Shown one piece after another: positions 1-5,452 of a DNA stretch of 5,452 nt (the stretch's first letter is position 1; every line of letters starts with the position of its first letter). Under the pieces are notes generated by a model. The model was not told the origin of the DNA, did no database searches, and saw nothing but the letters and a program-made list of their open reading frames with translations. The stretch lies in the NCBI GenBank assembly GCA_021794775.1, contig JAJYQG010000160.1, forward strand, positions 1 through 5,452, given 5' to 3'. Origin of the DNA: Pseudomonadota bacterium (GTDB lineage: Bacteria; Pseudomonadota; Gammaproteobacteria; Burkholderiales; Ferrovaceae). A program made the translations under genes and the position numbers.

Positions 1-386
1 GACTTGTCGTAAATGCGCGCTTCCGCGATACCGATCGACTTGAGTGCGTCCTTGAGCTGGTATTTGGTAAACGACTTGGCGCCGTTGATTTCCAGTCGGG
101 CAATGGAGGGTCTTTCCTGCACCTGAATCACCAGCACATTCCCATCGGCCTCAAGCTTCACATCGGAAAAGAATCCGGTATCGTACAGAGCCTTCAAGGC
201 ACTGTCGGCTTTCTCCGGCGTCACCGTGTCTCCTACCTTGAGCGGGAGATAACTGAAGATGGTCCCCGGTTCTACCCGTTGGGCGCCTTCTACGCGAATA
301 TCCTGAATGGTGATGGGGGCCATGGCCATGGCCAGAGAGCTGGTCAGCATCCACAACAACAGCAGCAACGAACGAAATAACGCCAT
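1..386 (-). CDS. bamA: Outer-membrane protein assembly factor BamA, N-terminal part (runs off left edge)
   Basis: BamA is the outer-membrane barrel of the BAM complex, which folds and inserts beta-barrel proteins; periplasmic POTRA domains receive the substrates. The 128 complete codons here cover only the N-terminus of a protein usually about 750-800 residues long. Residues 1-23 form a signal peptide: Arg5, a Leu-rich core (7-14), then an Ala/Met segment (19-23) with cleavage probably near 21-23. POTRA1 spans about 25-92, with the typical I-x-V-E-G (VEG at 32-34), FSYLPLKVGD (44-53), ALYDTGFFSDV (66-76) and QVQERP (88-93). POTRA2 starts at about 94 (IARLEINGAKS). The start ATG at 386 lies 14 nt after the rseP stop. 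No convincing Shine-Dalgarno sequence precedes it, but this start gives a complete signal peptide. Following rseP directly is the standard position for bamA. Identification is firm; only the exact start is slightly open. Confidence 0.95.
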   Translation of the reverse strand, partial: MALFRSLLLLLWMLTSSLAMAMAPITIQDIRVEGAQRVEPGTIFSYLPLKVGDTVTPEKADSALKALYDTGFFSDVKLEADGNVLVIQVQERPSIARLEINGAKSFTKYQLKDALKSIGIAEARIYDK

Positions 387-400
387 GAATTTTATAGAAA

Positions 401-1777
401 TTAGTGATTGATAAAGTGACGCAGGTCGTTGTACAAGGACAGACTCATCATGCCCACCAGCAGCAGCAAACCAAACTGCTGTGCCCAAGCCATGGTTTTG
501 GCAGACAAGGGCCCCCCGCGAAGATATTCCAACGCATGATACAACAAATGCCCGCCATCCAATAAGGGTATCGGCATCAAATTGAGAATTCCCAGGCTAA
601 GACTGACCAGTGCCAAGAATTGCACATACGGAATAAAACCCAACCGTGCCGTCTCTCCCGCCAGTGAGGCAATGCGCACCGGTCCACCAAGATCATCCCA
701 CGAACCCCGCCCCGTGATCATATGCCCCAGCGAAACCAACGACAGCCGACTCAATTGCATCAGCTTTTCTGCCCCATGACCCAATGCACGCCTTGGGGAA
801 TCCTGTTCCAGAACCGTCATCCGTTGTCGCAGGTTCTGCGAAATCTCTGGGCTGACCCCAATCCGTCCAATCACACGCCCATCATCCTGCTGCACCGCCT
901 TCGGCACCAGAGTCAGACTGAGCGTCTGTCCACCACGGAGCAGGAGCACCGCCGTTGCTTGCTGTGCTCTAGGCTCAATCTGCCGCACAAGATCCGGCCA
1001 TTCGTTCACGGCGTGCCCATTGACAGCCATCACGCGGTCACCTTCGCGGATGCCAACTTGTGCTGCCACACCGCCGGGAATCACTTGCCCCACGACAGCG
1101 GGCAACCGAGGGTTCCAATGCTTCAAACCCAGTTCAGCAACCCCTTCCGTCGCGGAAAAGTTTTTATGATCAACGCTCAGATGGCGCATCACGGAGTGAC
1201 CGCCTTGGTCCAGTGCTTGCAATGTGACGCCACTTCCATCCCCACGCTGATCCGCCCATGCCAATTCGAGAGAAGACCAGGTGGTCACCGGCATGGCGTT
1301 AAGGGCCGTCACACAGTCTCCGTCATGAACCCCGGCTTGCGCTGCAGGAGACCCGGAAAGCGGCGTTCCAAGGCAGGCACGCTCGCCCGGAACCCCCATC
1401 GTATACAGAAAACTGAACAGCAGCCAGGATAAGACAAGATTGGCCAGCGGCCCCGCCAACACAATCAGGGTGCGCGCGCCCAGCGATTGGCGATTGAACG
1501 CCTCATGTTGCATGCTGGCCGGTACAGGCCCTTCTCTCTCATCCAGCATCCGCACGTATCCCCCCAAGGGGATAGCAGCGACCACCCATTCGGTTTGTTG
1601 TATACCCGCTTTCCATCGCAACAACGATGGCCCAAATCCAACGGAAAACCGCAATACCCTGACCCCCACCATTCTGGCCGCAGCGTAGTGACCCAACTCA
1701 TGGAAAAGAACCAGAATTCCCAAAGCCAGAATGAAGGCCATCAGCGTCGACAACCAATGCGGCAGCATCAGACTCAT
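401..1777 (-). CDS. rseP: RIP zinc metalloprotease RseP (site-2 protease)
   Basis: RseP is an inner-membrane site-2 protease. In the sigma-E pathway it cuts the anti-sigma factor RseA inside the membrane after DegS; it also clears remnant signal peptides. The 458 residues match the usual 450 or so. Transmembrane helix 1 (about 11-33) carries the zinc motif HELGH at 26-30, with Glu27 catalytic. A conserved membrane-reentrant region (AAIPLGGYVRMLDERE, 67-82) follows. Helix 2 is at about 102-126 (AGPLAN at 108-113). Two periplasmic PDZ regions lie at about 128-205 (GSPAAQAGVHDGD) and 225-310 (VAAQVGIREGDRV). Helix 3 and the second active-site motif NLMPIPLLDGG (399-409) supply the third zinc ligand, Asp407. 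Helix 4 is at about 432-449. The start ATG overlaps the dxr stop as ATGA and has a purine-rich site upstream. All catalytic residues are present, so it should be active. The ordinary paralogue question does not arise, because the neighbours dxr and bamA fix the identity. Confidence 0.97.
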   Translation of the reverse strand: MSLMLPHWLSTLMAFILALGILVLFHELGHYAAARMVGVRVLRFSVGFGPSLLRWKAGIQQTEWVVAAIPLGGYVRMLDEREGPVPASMQHEAFNRQSLGARTLIVLAGPLANLVLSWLLFSFLYTMGVPGERACLGTPLSGSPAAQAGVHDGDCVTALNAMPVTTWSSLELAWADQRGDGSGVTLQALDQGGHSVMRHLSVDHKNFSATEGVAELGLKHWNPRLPAVVGQVIPGGVAAQVGIREGDRVMAVNGHAVNEWPDLVRQIEPRAQQATAVLLLRGGQTLSLTLVPKAVQQDDGRVIGRIGVSPEISQNLRQRMTVLEQDSPRRALGHGAEKLMQLSRLSLVSLGHMITGRGSWDDLGGPVRIASLAGETARLGFIPYVQFLALVSLSLGILNLMPIPLLDGGHLLYHALEYLRGGPLSAKTMAWAQQFGLLLLVGMMSLSLYNDLRHFINH

Positions 1778-2946
1778 GGTGCGTATCCCCCAACCTGCCT
1801 TCCGGCTTGAGCGCGGGCCGCCTGATCCACCTCGGCGATGCTCTCAAGATCTTTGCAGGTACCACGGATTACCTCGTTCAAGGTGCGCTCGACTACCGAA
1901 GTGATCTGGTCAAACCTCAGCCGACCATCCAGAAACGCGGCAACGGCGACTTCATTGGCCGCATTCAGTACGATGGGGGCCCCGCCCCCCGAACACATCG
2001 CTTCTTCTGCCAGGCGCACAGCAGGAAAACGAAGACGGTCCAGTTTCATGAATTGCAGGGGTTCGGTACTGGCAAGATCCAGCAAAGGGACCCCAGAACC
2101 ATGCCTTTCCGGGTAGGCCAGCGCATGCGCAATCGGGATGCGCATGTCGGTATGTCCCATCTGAGCCAGGAGGGAACCATCTTGGTACCCCACCAGAGAA
2201 TGAACGAGGCTTTGTGGATGAATCAATATCTCCACCTGTGTCGCGGGCACATCAAAAAGCCAACAGGCTTCTATCAACTCGAGACCTTTGTTCATCATGG
2301 TCGCCGAATCAACGGAAATTTTACGCCCCATGGCCCATCGCGGATGCCGACATGCCTGTTCGGGCGTCACTTCCGACAAAGCCTCCAAGGACCAATGCAG
2401 GAAAGGGCCGCCGGAAGCTGTCAATAGAATTTTCTCTACACCCGCCCCGACACGGGGCCAACATTGGAAAACAGCGTTATGTTCGCTGTCGACCGGTAAC
2501 AATTGAGCTCCAGAGCGAAGGGCTGTTTCCATCATCAAAGCACCGGACATCACCAACGCTTCCTTATTGGCGAGAAGTACTTTCTTCCCGGACTCAACCG
2601 CCTTGAGGGTTGGTTCCAGACCTGCAGCACCGACAATTGCCGCCATCACGGCATGAACATCGTCGGCCACGCTGACCTGCACCAGCCCTTCTTTTCCCCA
2701 CAGAATGTCAGGATAAGCGGTTTGTCCCTGCTGGCGTAACAGCGTCACCAATTCATCCACTTGATGCGCTGTAGCAACGACAGCCACTTTGGGTCGATGA
2801 ACCCTACATTGTTCAGCCAAACGTACAATGTTTCGATGCGCCGTCAGGGCAAAGACTTCATAACGGTCCTGGTGTCGCGCCACAACGTCCAGGGTGCTGA
2901 CACCAATGCTTCCCGTCGCACCCAGTATGGTCAATGCCTGCTTCAT
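1774..2946 (-). CDS. dxr: 1-deoxy-D-xylulose 5-phosphate reductoisomerase (Dxr/IspC)
   Basis: This enzyme rearranges and reduces 1-deoxy-D-xylulose 5-phosphate to 2-C-methyl-D-erythritol 4-phosphate with NADPH, the committed step of the cytosolic MEP isoprenoid pathway. The 390 residues match the family. Visible motifs are the NADPH loop GATGSIG (9-15), AAIVGAAGL (102-110), LLANKEA (124-130), metal ligands Asp153 and Glu155 in PVDSEHN, and Ser178 in LTASGGPF. His201 and Trp204 (HPRW) form the flexible substrate lid, and SVDSATMMNKGLE (211-223) carries Ser214, Asn219, Lys220 and the third metal ligand Glu223. The loop at 161-173 is shorter than in E. coli, which is common in other bacteria. 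I chose the ATG at 2946 because it gives MKQALTILG, aligning with E. coli MKQLTILG, and overlaps the cdsA stop as ATGA. An in-frame ATG at 2970 would add eight residues (MGDVGNRN) with no family support. The AGGA before the chosen start is only 2 nt away, so coupling to cdsA probably matters. It supplies the isoprenoid precursors used by UppS. Confidence 0.97.
   Translation of the reverse strand: MKQALTILGATGSIGVSTLDVVARHQDRYEVFALTAHRNIVRLAEQCRVHRPKVAVVATAHQVDELVTLLRQQGQTAYPDILWGKEGLVQVSVADDVHAVMAAIVGAAGLEPTLKAVESGKKVLLANKEALVMSGALMMETALRSGAQLLPVDSEHNAVFQCWPRVGAGVEKILLTASGGPFLHWSLEALSEVTPEQACRHPRWAMGRKISVDSATMMNKGLELIEACWLFDVPATQVEILIHPQSLVHSLVGYQDGSLLAQMGHTDMRIPIAHALAYPERHGSGVPLLDLASTEPLQFMKLDRLRFPAVRLAEEAMCSGGGAPIVLNAANEVAVAAFLDGRLRFDQITSVVERTLNEVIRGTCKDLESIAEVDQAARAQAGRQVGGYAP
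1786..1791 (-). promoter_or_regulatory. Ribosome binding site of rseP
   Basis: The minus-strand sequence GGGGGA lies 8 nt before the rseP ATG and inside the last codons of dxr. It is a plausible though not perfect Shine-Dalgarno sequence. It supports the ATG at 1777 as the start, and the ATGA overlap with dxr suggests translational coupling as well. Confidence 0.55.
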
Positions 2947-3755
2947 GTTCCTGTTGCCCACATCACCCATAACGCAGCCAGTGGCAGGCTCGACGTCAGG
3001 GCGTCGACTCGGTCAAGAATGCCCCCGTGACCTGGCAAGCCAGAACCGCTGTCCTTCACGCCCGCACAGCGCTTGATCCACGATTCGAACAGGTCCCCCA
3101 GAATGCCCAATGCAGCCAGCACCCAGGCCAACAGGAGCCAGATAAACCCGGAGTGCCGGATCAGCCCGGCCATGGTCCCCTGCGCCTCCGGCCTGACGGA
3201 AGTCCACCAGACCCACCCTGCATAGACGGTAACGCCAACCCATGCGCCCATCACCCCCTGCCATGTCTTTCCGGGGCTGATGTCCGGCGCCAGTTTATGT
3301 TTACCCCAAGCCTTGCCCGCGAAATAGGCGGCAGTATCGGAAACCCACATCACGGCCATCAGTGCCAACACCAATTCCGGTCCTTGTCTGCGCAGCAGGA
3401 TCAACGACCATCCGGTGGGTAGCAGGACAACCATGCCTGCCAGCAACAAAGTCCATGAATGAATCTGCCAGCGCCCTTTAAGCCAAACAGGAACCATCGT
3501 CAACCAGAACACCAGGGAGGCGGTCATCCAGATGGCCTGAGGCCCCCTCTCACCCCATAGCATCAGACCCAACACCCCTAGCGTATACCCGACACGCACC
3601 GTGACTCTTTGTCGCGCCAGGCCTCCCCATTCCCAGGAAGCCCACCCCACAATAAACGCCACAAGGGCATTCCATAGCGTCTCCGACGCTTGAAACAAGC
3701 ATCCGCCCACCACCATGAGCAGCACAGCTGCCGTCAGGAGTCGCGTGCGCAGCAT
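2943..3755 (-). CDS. cdsA: Phosphatidate cytidylyltransferase (CDP-diglyceride synthase)
   Basis: CdsA joins CTP and phosphatidic acid to give CDP-diacylglycerol and pyrophosphate in the inner membrane, the branch point to all major phospholipids. The 270 residues are mostly hydrophobic, with several membrane helices from residue 5 on (for example about 5-22, 25-43, 55-68, 76-92, 101-121, 126-145, 168-185 and 203-222). The family signature is complete at 225-251: S-W-I-K-R, then [13 protein letters not shown] and LDRVD, with its Lys, Asp, His and Gly residues in place. The upstream conserved region [19 protein letters not shown] (139-157) followed by ISPGKTWQG is also intact. The start ATG lies inside the ancestral uppS tail (22 nt overlap) and has only a weak GGA about 10 nt upstream, so the gene probably depends partly on ribosomes arriving from uppS. 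The stop overlaps the dxr start. Confidence 0.96.
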   Translation of the reverse strand: MLRTRLLTAAVLLMVVGGCLFQASETLWNALVAFIVGWASWEWGGLARQRVTVRVGYTLGVLGLMLWGERGPQAIWMTASLVFWLTMVPVWLKGRWQIHSWTLLLAGMVVLLPTGWSLILLRRQGPELVLALMAVMWVSDTAAYFAGKAWGKHKLAPDISPGKTWQGVMGAWVGVTVYAGWVWWTSVRPEAQGTMAGLIRHSGFIWLLLAWVLAALGILGDLFESWIKRCAGVKDSGSGLPGHGGILDRVDALTSSLPLAALWVMWATGT

Positions 3756-3856
3756 TGTTCGCTGGTCCGGCCAAAGCGGCGCTCACGCAAACGGTAAGCA
3801 TCCAGGGCGCGATCGAGGGCAGCCCGATCAAAATCGGGCCATAGGGTCTCCGTAAA
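3734..3856 (-). pseudogene. uppS: In-frame C-terminal remnant of uppS beyond the premature TAG
   Basis: The 40 codons after the TAG at 3857-3859, in the same frame, encode a well-preserved UppS C-terminus: [10 protein letters not shown] directly after the stop, then an ALDRALDAY segment and [11 protein letters not shown], ending in CCARDS and a TGA at 3734-3736. Families with an intact gene read ELYFTDTLWPDF and RERRFG at these points. There is no frameshift and no internal stop, so only one codon separates this tail from the main ORF. The end overlaps the cdsA start by 22 nt, a normal tight junction. The preservation points to a very recent lesion, a sequence error, or a codon that is read through. 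Confidence 0.85.
3822..3839 (-). repeat. Perfect inverted repeat (hairpin) just downstream of the uppS TAG
   Basis: A 7-bp perfect stem (GCCCGAT / ATCGGGC) encloses a 4-nt loop; in the transcript it starts 17 nt after the TAG. No U-tract follows, so it is not a standard intrinsic terminator. It lies over the conserved WPDFD codons of the uppS tail, so the repeat may arise simply from coding constraint. A role is not shown. Confidence 0.45.
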
Positions 3857-4489
3857 CTACAACTCCGTGTAAGCCAGCTGCCACAACAAGAAATTGCTGC
3901 TGCGATGTGCGCCTCCGGTTAGAATGAACAGATCGGGTTCCGGCAATTCGGCCGTCGTCAACAGGCCGGAAAGATCCTGCTCCATCATGTCAGCATTCGG
4001 CGAAGTACGGGAATGCAACCAGCGATTCACGGCCTGCAGAATATCCCAGCGCCCGCCATAATTGACGGCCAAGGTCAAGTGGAGGCGACGGTTGTTGCGC
4101 GTCAACGCTTCAGCCTCGCCAATCAGGTCTCTCAATCGCTCCGCCAGCACCGACCGGTCGCCTATGATTCGGATCCGAACCCCAGCCTCATGCAGGCGAT
4201 CGACTTCTTTTTCCAACATGCGAACAAAGAGGGCCATGAGGGTGCTGACTTCTTCATCGGGGCGTTGCCAGTTCTCCGTGCTGAAAGCAAAAAGAGTCAG
4301 ATGTTCAATGCCATGGTGCAGAGCCCCCTCCACCAATTGCCGCACCGAATCGCTGCCTCTCTGGTGACCGGCAACGCGCGGCATGAAGCGACGACGGGCC
4401 CAGCGACCATTGCCGTCCATGATAACCGCCACATGTTGGGGAACGGATTTTTCGCGCTGCGGGGGATCGGAGAAACCTGAATCACTCAT
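3857..4489 (-). CDS. uppS: Undecaprenyl diphosphate synthase, prematurely stopped and with altered active-site residues
   Basis: UppS adds eight isopentenyl units to farnesyl diphosphate to make the C55 carrier lipid for peptidoglycan and O-antigen. The first 189 or so residues are canonical: MDGNGRWA (24-31) with catalytic Asp25, VAGH with His42, FSTENWQRP (69-77), IIGDRS (109-114) and NYGGRWDI (143-150). Then the family's RTGGEHRIS reads LTGGAHRSS: the Arg is Leu190, the Glu is Ala194 and the Ile is Ser197. The frame ends at residue 210 with TAG, where the family has Tyr in ELYFT, while UppS sequence continues in frame to 3734. The full frame would have 251 codons, a normal UppS length; this ORF stops 41 codons short. 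As written the product should be inactive or nearly so, which is surprising for a normally essential gene. A pseudogene, a sequencing error or recoding are the options. The start ATG at 4489 follows the frr stop by 15 nt and has no clear Shine-Dalgarno sequence. Confidence 0.9.
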   Translation of the reverse strand: MSDSGFSDPPQREKSVPQHVAVIMDGNGRWARRRFMPRVAGHQRGSDSVRQLVEGALHHGIEHLTLFAFSTENWQRPDEEVSTLMALFVRMLEKEVDRLHEAGVRIRIIGDRSVLAERLRDLIGEAEALTRNNRRLHLTLAVNYGGRWDILQAVNRWLHSRTSPNADMMEQDLSGLLTTAELPEPDLFILTGGAHRSSNFLLWQLAYTEL

Positions 4490-4504
4490 GAACGGCGTAA
4501 TGGC

Positions 4505-5062
4505 TCATACCGCCATCAATTCGGCTTCCTTGACCGACAACAGTTTGTCGATTTCCTGGATGAAGCGGTCCGTCAGTTTCTGGACCTCATCCTGAGCCCG
4601 CCGTTCCTCATCTTCTGACAAGGTTTTGGCCTTGACCCGATCCTTGAGTTGCGCCAGAGCATCGCGTCGAACGTTGCGTACCGCAACCTTGCCATTTTCC
4701 GCCTCTGCCCGCACCACTTTGGTCAAGTCACGACGCCTTTCCTCGGTCAAGGCTGGCATGGGAACGCGCACCATATCCCCCTGCGAGGAAGGATTCAATC
4801 CAAGATCCGACTCCCGAATGGCTTTCTCGATGGCTGAGGCCATTTTCTTTTCGTAGGGATTAACGCCGATGGTCCGCGCGTCGATCAAATTGACAACAGC
4901 AACCTGACTCAACGGTGTCGGCGTCCCATAGTAATCCACCCGAACATGATCGAGCAGACCAGCATGGGCTCGGCCTGTACGAACTTTGGCCAGATCTGCT
5001 TTCAATGTCTCCAGCGACTTGACCATTTTCTGCTCAGCAGTCTTCTTGATTTCCGCTACCAT
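4505..5062 (-). CDS. frr: Ribosome recycling factor (RRF)
   Basis: RRF works in the cytosol with EF-G to split post-termination ribosomes so that subunits and mRNA can be reused. The product is 185 residues, the same length as in E. coli. It has the two-domain layout: long helices of domain I at the N-terminus (with VRTGRA at 27-32) and C-terminus, and the small domain II in the middle (YYGTPTPL at 44-51). SDLGLNP (85-91), [11 protein letters not shown] (105-115) and [10 protein letters not shown] (126-135) are intact; the last contains Arg132, the residue known to be essential in E. coli. The ATG at 5062 was chosen over an upstream in-frame TTG at 5086 because it has a good GAGGA site and aligns with the E. 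coli start. It follows pyrH by 20 nt, the usual arrangement. Confidence 0.97.
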   Translation of the reverse strand: MVAEIKKTAEQKMVKSLETLKADLAKVRTGRAHAGLLDHVRVDYYGTPTPLSQVAVVNLIDARTIGVNPYEKKMASAIEKAIRESDLGLNPSSQGDMVRVPMPALTEERRRDLTKVVRAEAENGKVAVRNVRRDALAQLKDRVKAKTLSEDEERRAQDEVQKLTDRFIQEIDKLLSVKEAELMAV

Positions 5063-5066
5063 GTCA

Positions 5067-5071
5067 TCCTC
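5067..5071 (-). promoter_or_regulatory. Ribosome binding site of frr
   Basis: Minus-strand GAGGA lies 4 nt before the ATG at 5062, in the pyrH-frr gap. It is the clearest Shine-Dalgarno sequence in the window, and it decides the frr start against the TTG at 5086, which would begin inside the pyrH stop region. Confidence 0.7.
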
Positions 5072-5082
5072 AAACGTCTTTG

Positions 5083-5452
5083 TCAACGCGTTACAAAGGT
5101 GCCCTCAGCCTGTCCCGTAACGACCCGCAACAGGGCTCCCGGTTTGAAAATACTGAATACGCCGATAGGCAGATCTTGATCCCGGCAAAGCGTTAACGCG
5201 GTGGCATCCATGACTTTCAAATTGTTGACGATGGCTTCCTCGAAGGTCAGGTGTGCATAGCGTTCGGCTTGCGGGTGCAGTTTCGGATCCTGAGTATAGA
5301 TGCCATCCACCTTGGTTGCCTTGAGCACGACCTGGGCGCTGATTTCAGCCCCTCGCAGCGCCGCCGCCGTATCGGTGGTAAAAAAAGGATTGCCCGTACC
5401 TGCGGCAAAAATGACCACTTTACCTTCTTCAAGGTAGCGCAACGCCTTGCCA
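5083..5452 (-). CDS. pyrH: Uridylate kinase (UMP kinase), C-terminal part (runs off right edge)
   Basis: PyrH phosphorylates UMP to UDP with ATP, feeding pyrimidine nucleotide and UDP-sugar synthesis; the bacterial enzyme is a cytosolic hexamer of the amino-acid kinase fold. About 122 codons of the usual 240 or so are present, ending in TGA. The visible half includes [19 protein letters not shown], the UMP-binding region, followed by [29 protein letters not shown] and the terminal [16 protein letters not shown], all typical of PyrH. The N-terminal half, with the P-loop-like lysine region, lies beyond the window. frr follows after 20 nt, as in most proteobacteria. Nothing is unusual in the visible part. 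Confidence 0.97.
   Translation of the reverse strand, partial: GKALRYLEEGKVVIFAAGTGNPFFTTDTAAALRGAEISAQVVLKATKVDGIYTQDPKLHPQAERYAHLTFEEAIVNNLKVMDATALTLCRDQDLPIGVFSIFKPGALLRVVTGQAEGTFVTR

Noticed and set aside
318..332. Short repeated GCCATG units in the bamA start region
   Set aside because: They encode Met-Ala pairs at the end of the signal peptide. Ala-rich cleavage regions are normal, and the repeat is too short to call a feature.
387..430. Possible promoter before bamA (TATAAA in the gap)
   Set aside because: No acceptable -35 box lies at the right distance, and transcription would begin at or inside the bamA start codon. The motif is best explained by local AT richness.
722..1432. Long plus-strand open frame of 236 codons opposite rseP
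   Set aside because: It lies wholly antisense to a well-conserved rseP, its product shows no recognisable domain, and its composition (many His, Pro, Arg, Gln) is typical of a shadow frame.
1973..1992. G/C-rich run within dxr, possible structured element
   Set aside because: It encodes the Gly-Gly-Gly-Ala-Pro segment of Dxr and is explained by codon choice.
1807..2427. Plus-strand open frame of 206 codons opposite dxr
   Set aside because: It is antisense to intact dxr, with no recognisable motif and no reason to expect a gene.
2947..2970. Eight-residue N-terminal extension of Dxr from an ATG at 2970
   Set aside because: It has no Shine-Dalgarno sequence, and the ATG at 2946 aligns exactly with the usual family start and overlaps the cdsA stop.
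4013..4480. Plus-strand open frame of 155 codons opposite uppS
   Set aside because: It mirrors conserved uppS codons, and its predicted product resembles no known family.
5063..5086. Upstream TTG start of frr at 5086
   Set aside because: It would overlap the pyrH stop, while the ATG at 5062 has a strong GAGGA site and gives the usual 185-residue protein.

Overview
The window holds seven genes, all transcribed right to left (minus strand): pyrH (3' half), frr, uppS, cdsA, dxr, rseP and bamA (5' end). The order pyrH-frr-uppS-cdsA-dxr-rseP-bamA is the classic translation/envelope cluster of Gammaproteobacteria and their relatives. It matches the Pseudomonas-type order; E. coli places dxr before uppS. 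RseP with two PDZ regions, BamA with POTRA domains and an MEP-pathway dxr all indicate a Gram-negative pseudomonadote. GC content is in the mid-50s percent by eye. I cannot name the species.

Layout, in transcription order: pyrH enters from the right edge and ends at 5083. After 20 nt comes frr (5062-4505), then after 15 nt uppS (from 4489). The ancestral uppS frame runs to 3734 and overlaps the cdsA start (3755). cdsA and dxr overlap by ATGA at 2943-2946, and dxr and rseP by ATGA at 1774-1777. rseP ends at 401, and bamA starts at 386 and leaves the window at the left. Nothing here is a non-coding stretch above about 100 nt, and I see no internal terminator with a U-tract. The block reads as one polycistronic unit whose promoter lies outside the window.

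The products work together in growth and envelope building. PyrH makes UDP from UMP and Frr recycles ribosomes. Dxr commits carbon to the MEP isoprenoid pathway, whose products UppS uses to make the C55 lipid carrier. CdsA makes CDP-diacylglycerol for phospholipids. RseP is the site-2 protease of the sigma-E-type envelope stress response, and BamA inserts outer-membrane proteins.

The one clear anomaly is uppS. It has an in-frame TAG where the family has a near-invariant Tyr, and 40 further codons of good UppS C-terminus follow in the same frame. Just before the TAG, three more near-invariant positions are changed, including the Arg and Glu of the RTGGE motif. This looks like a recently inactivated copy, a local sequence error, or, less likely, a recoded gene. 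I found no mobile element, CRISPR array, RNA gene or evident new system.
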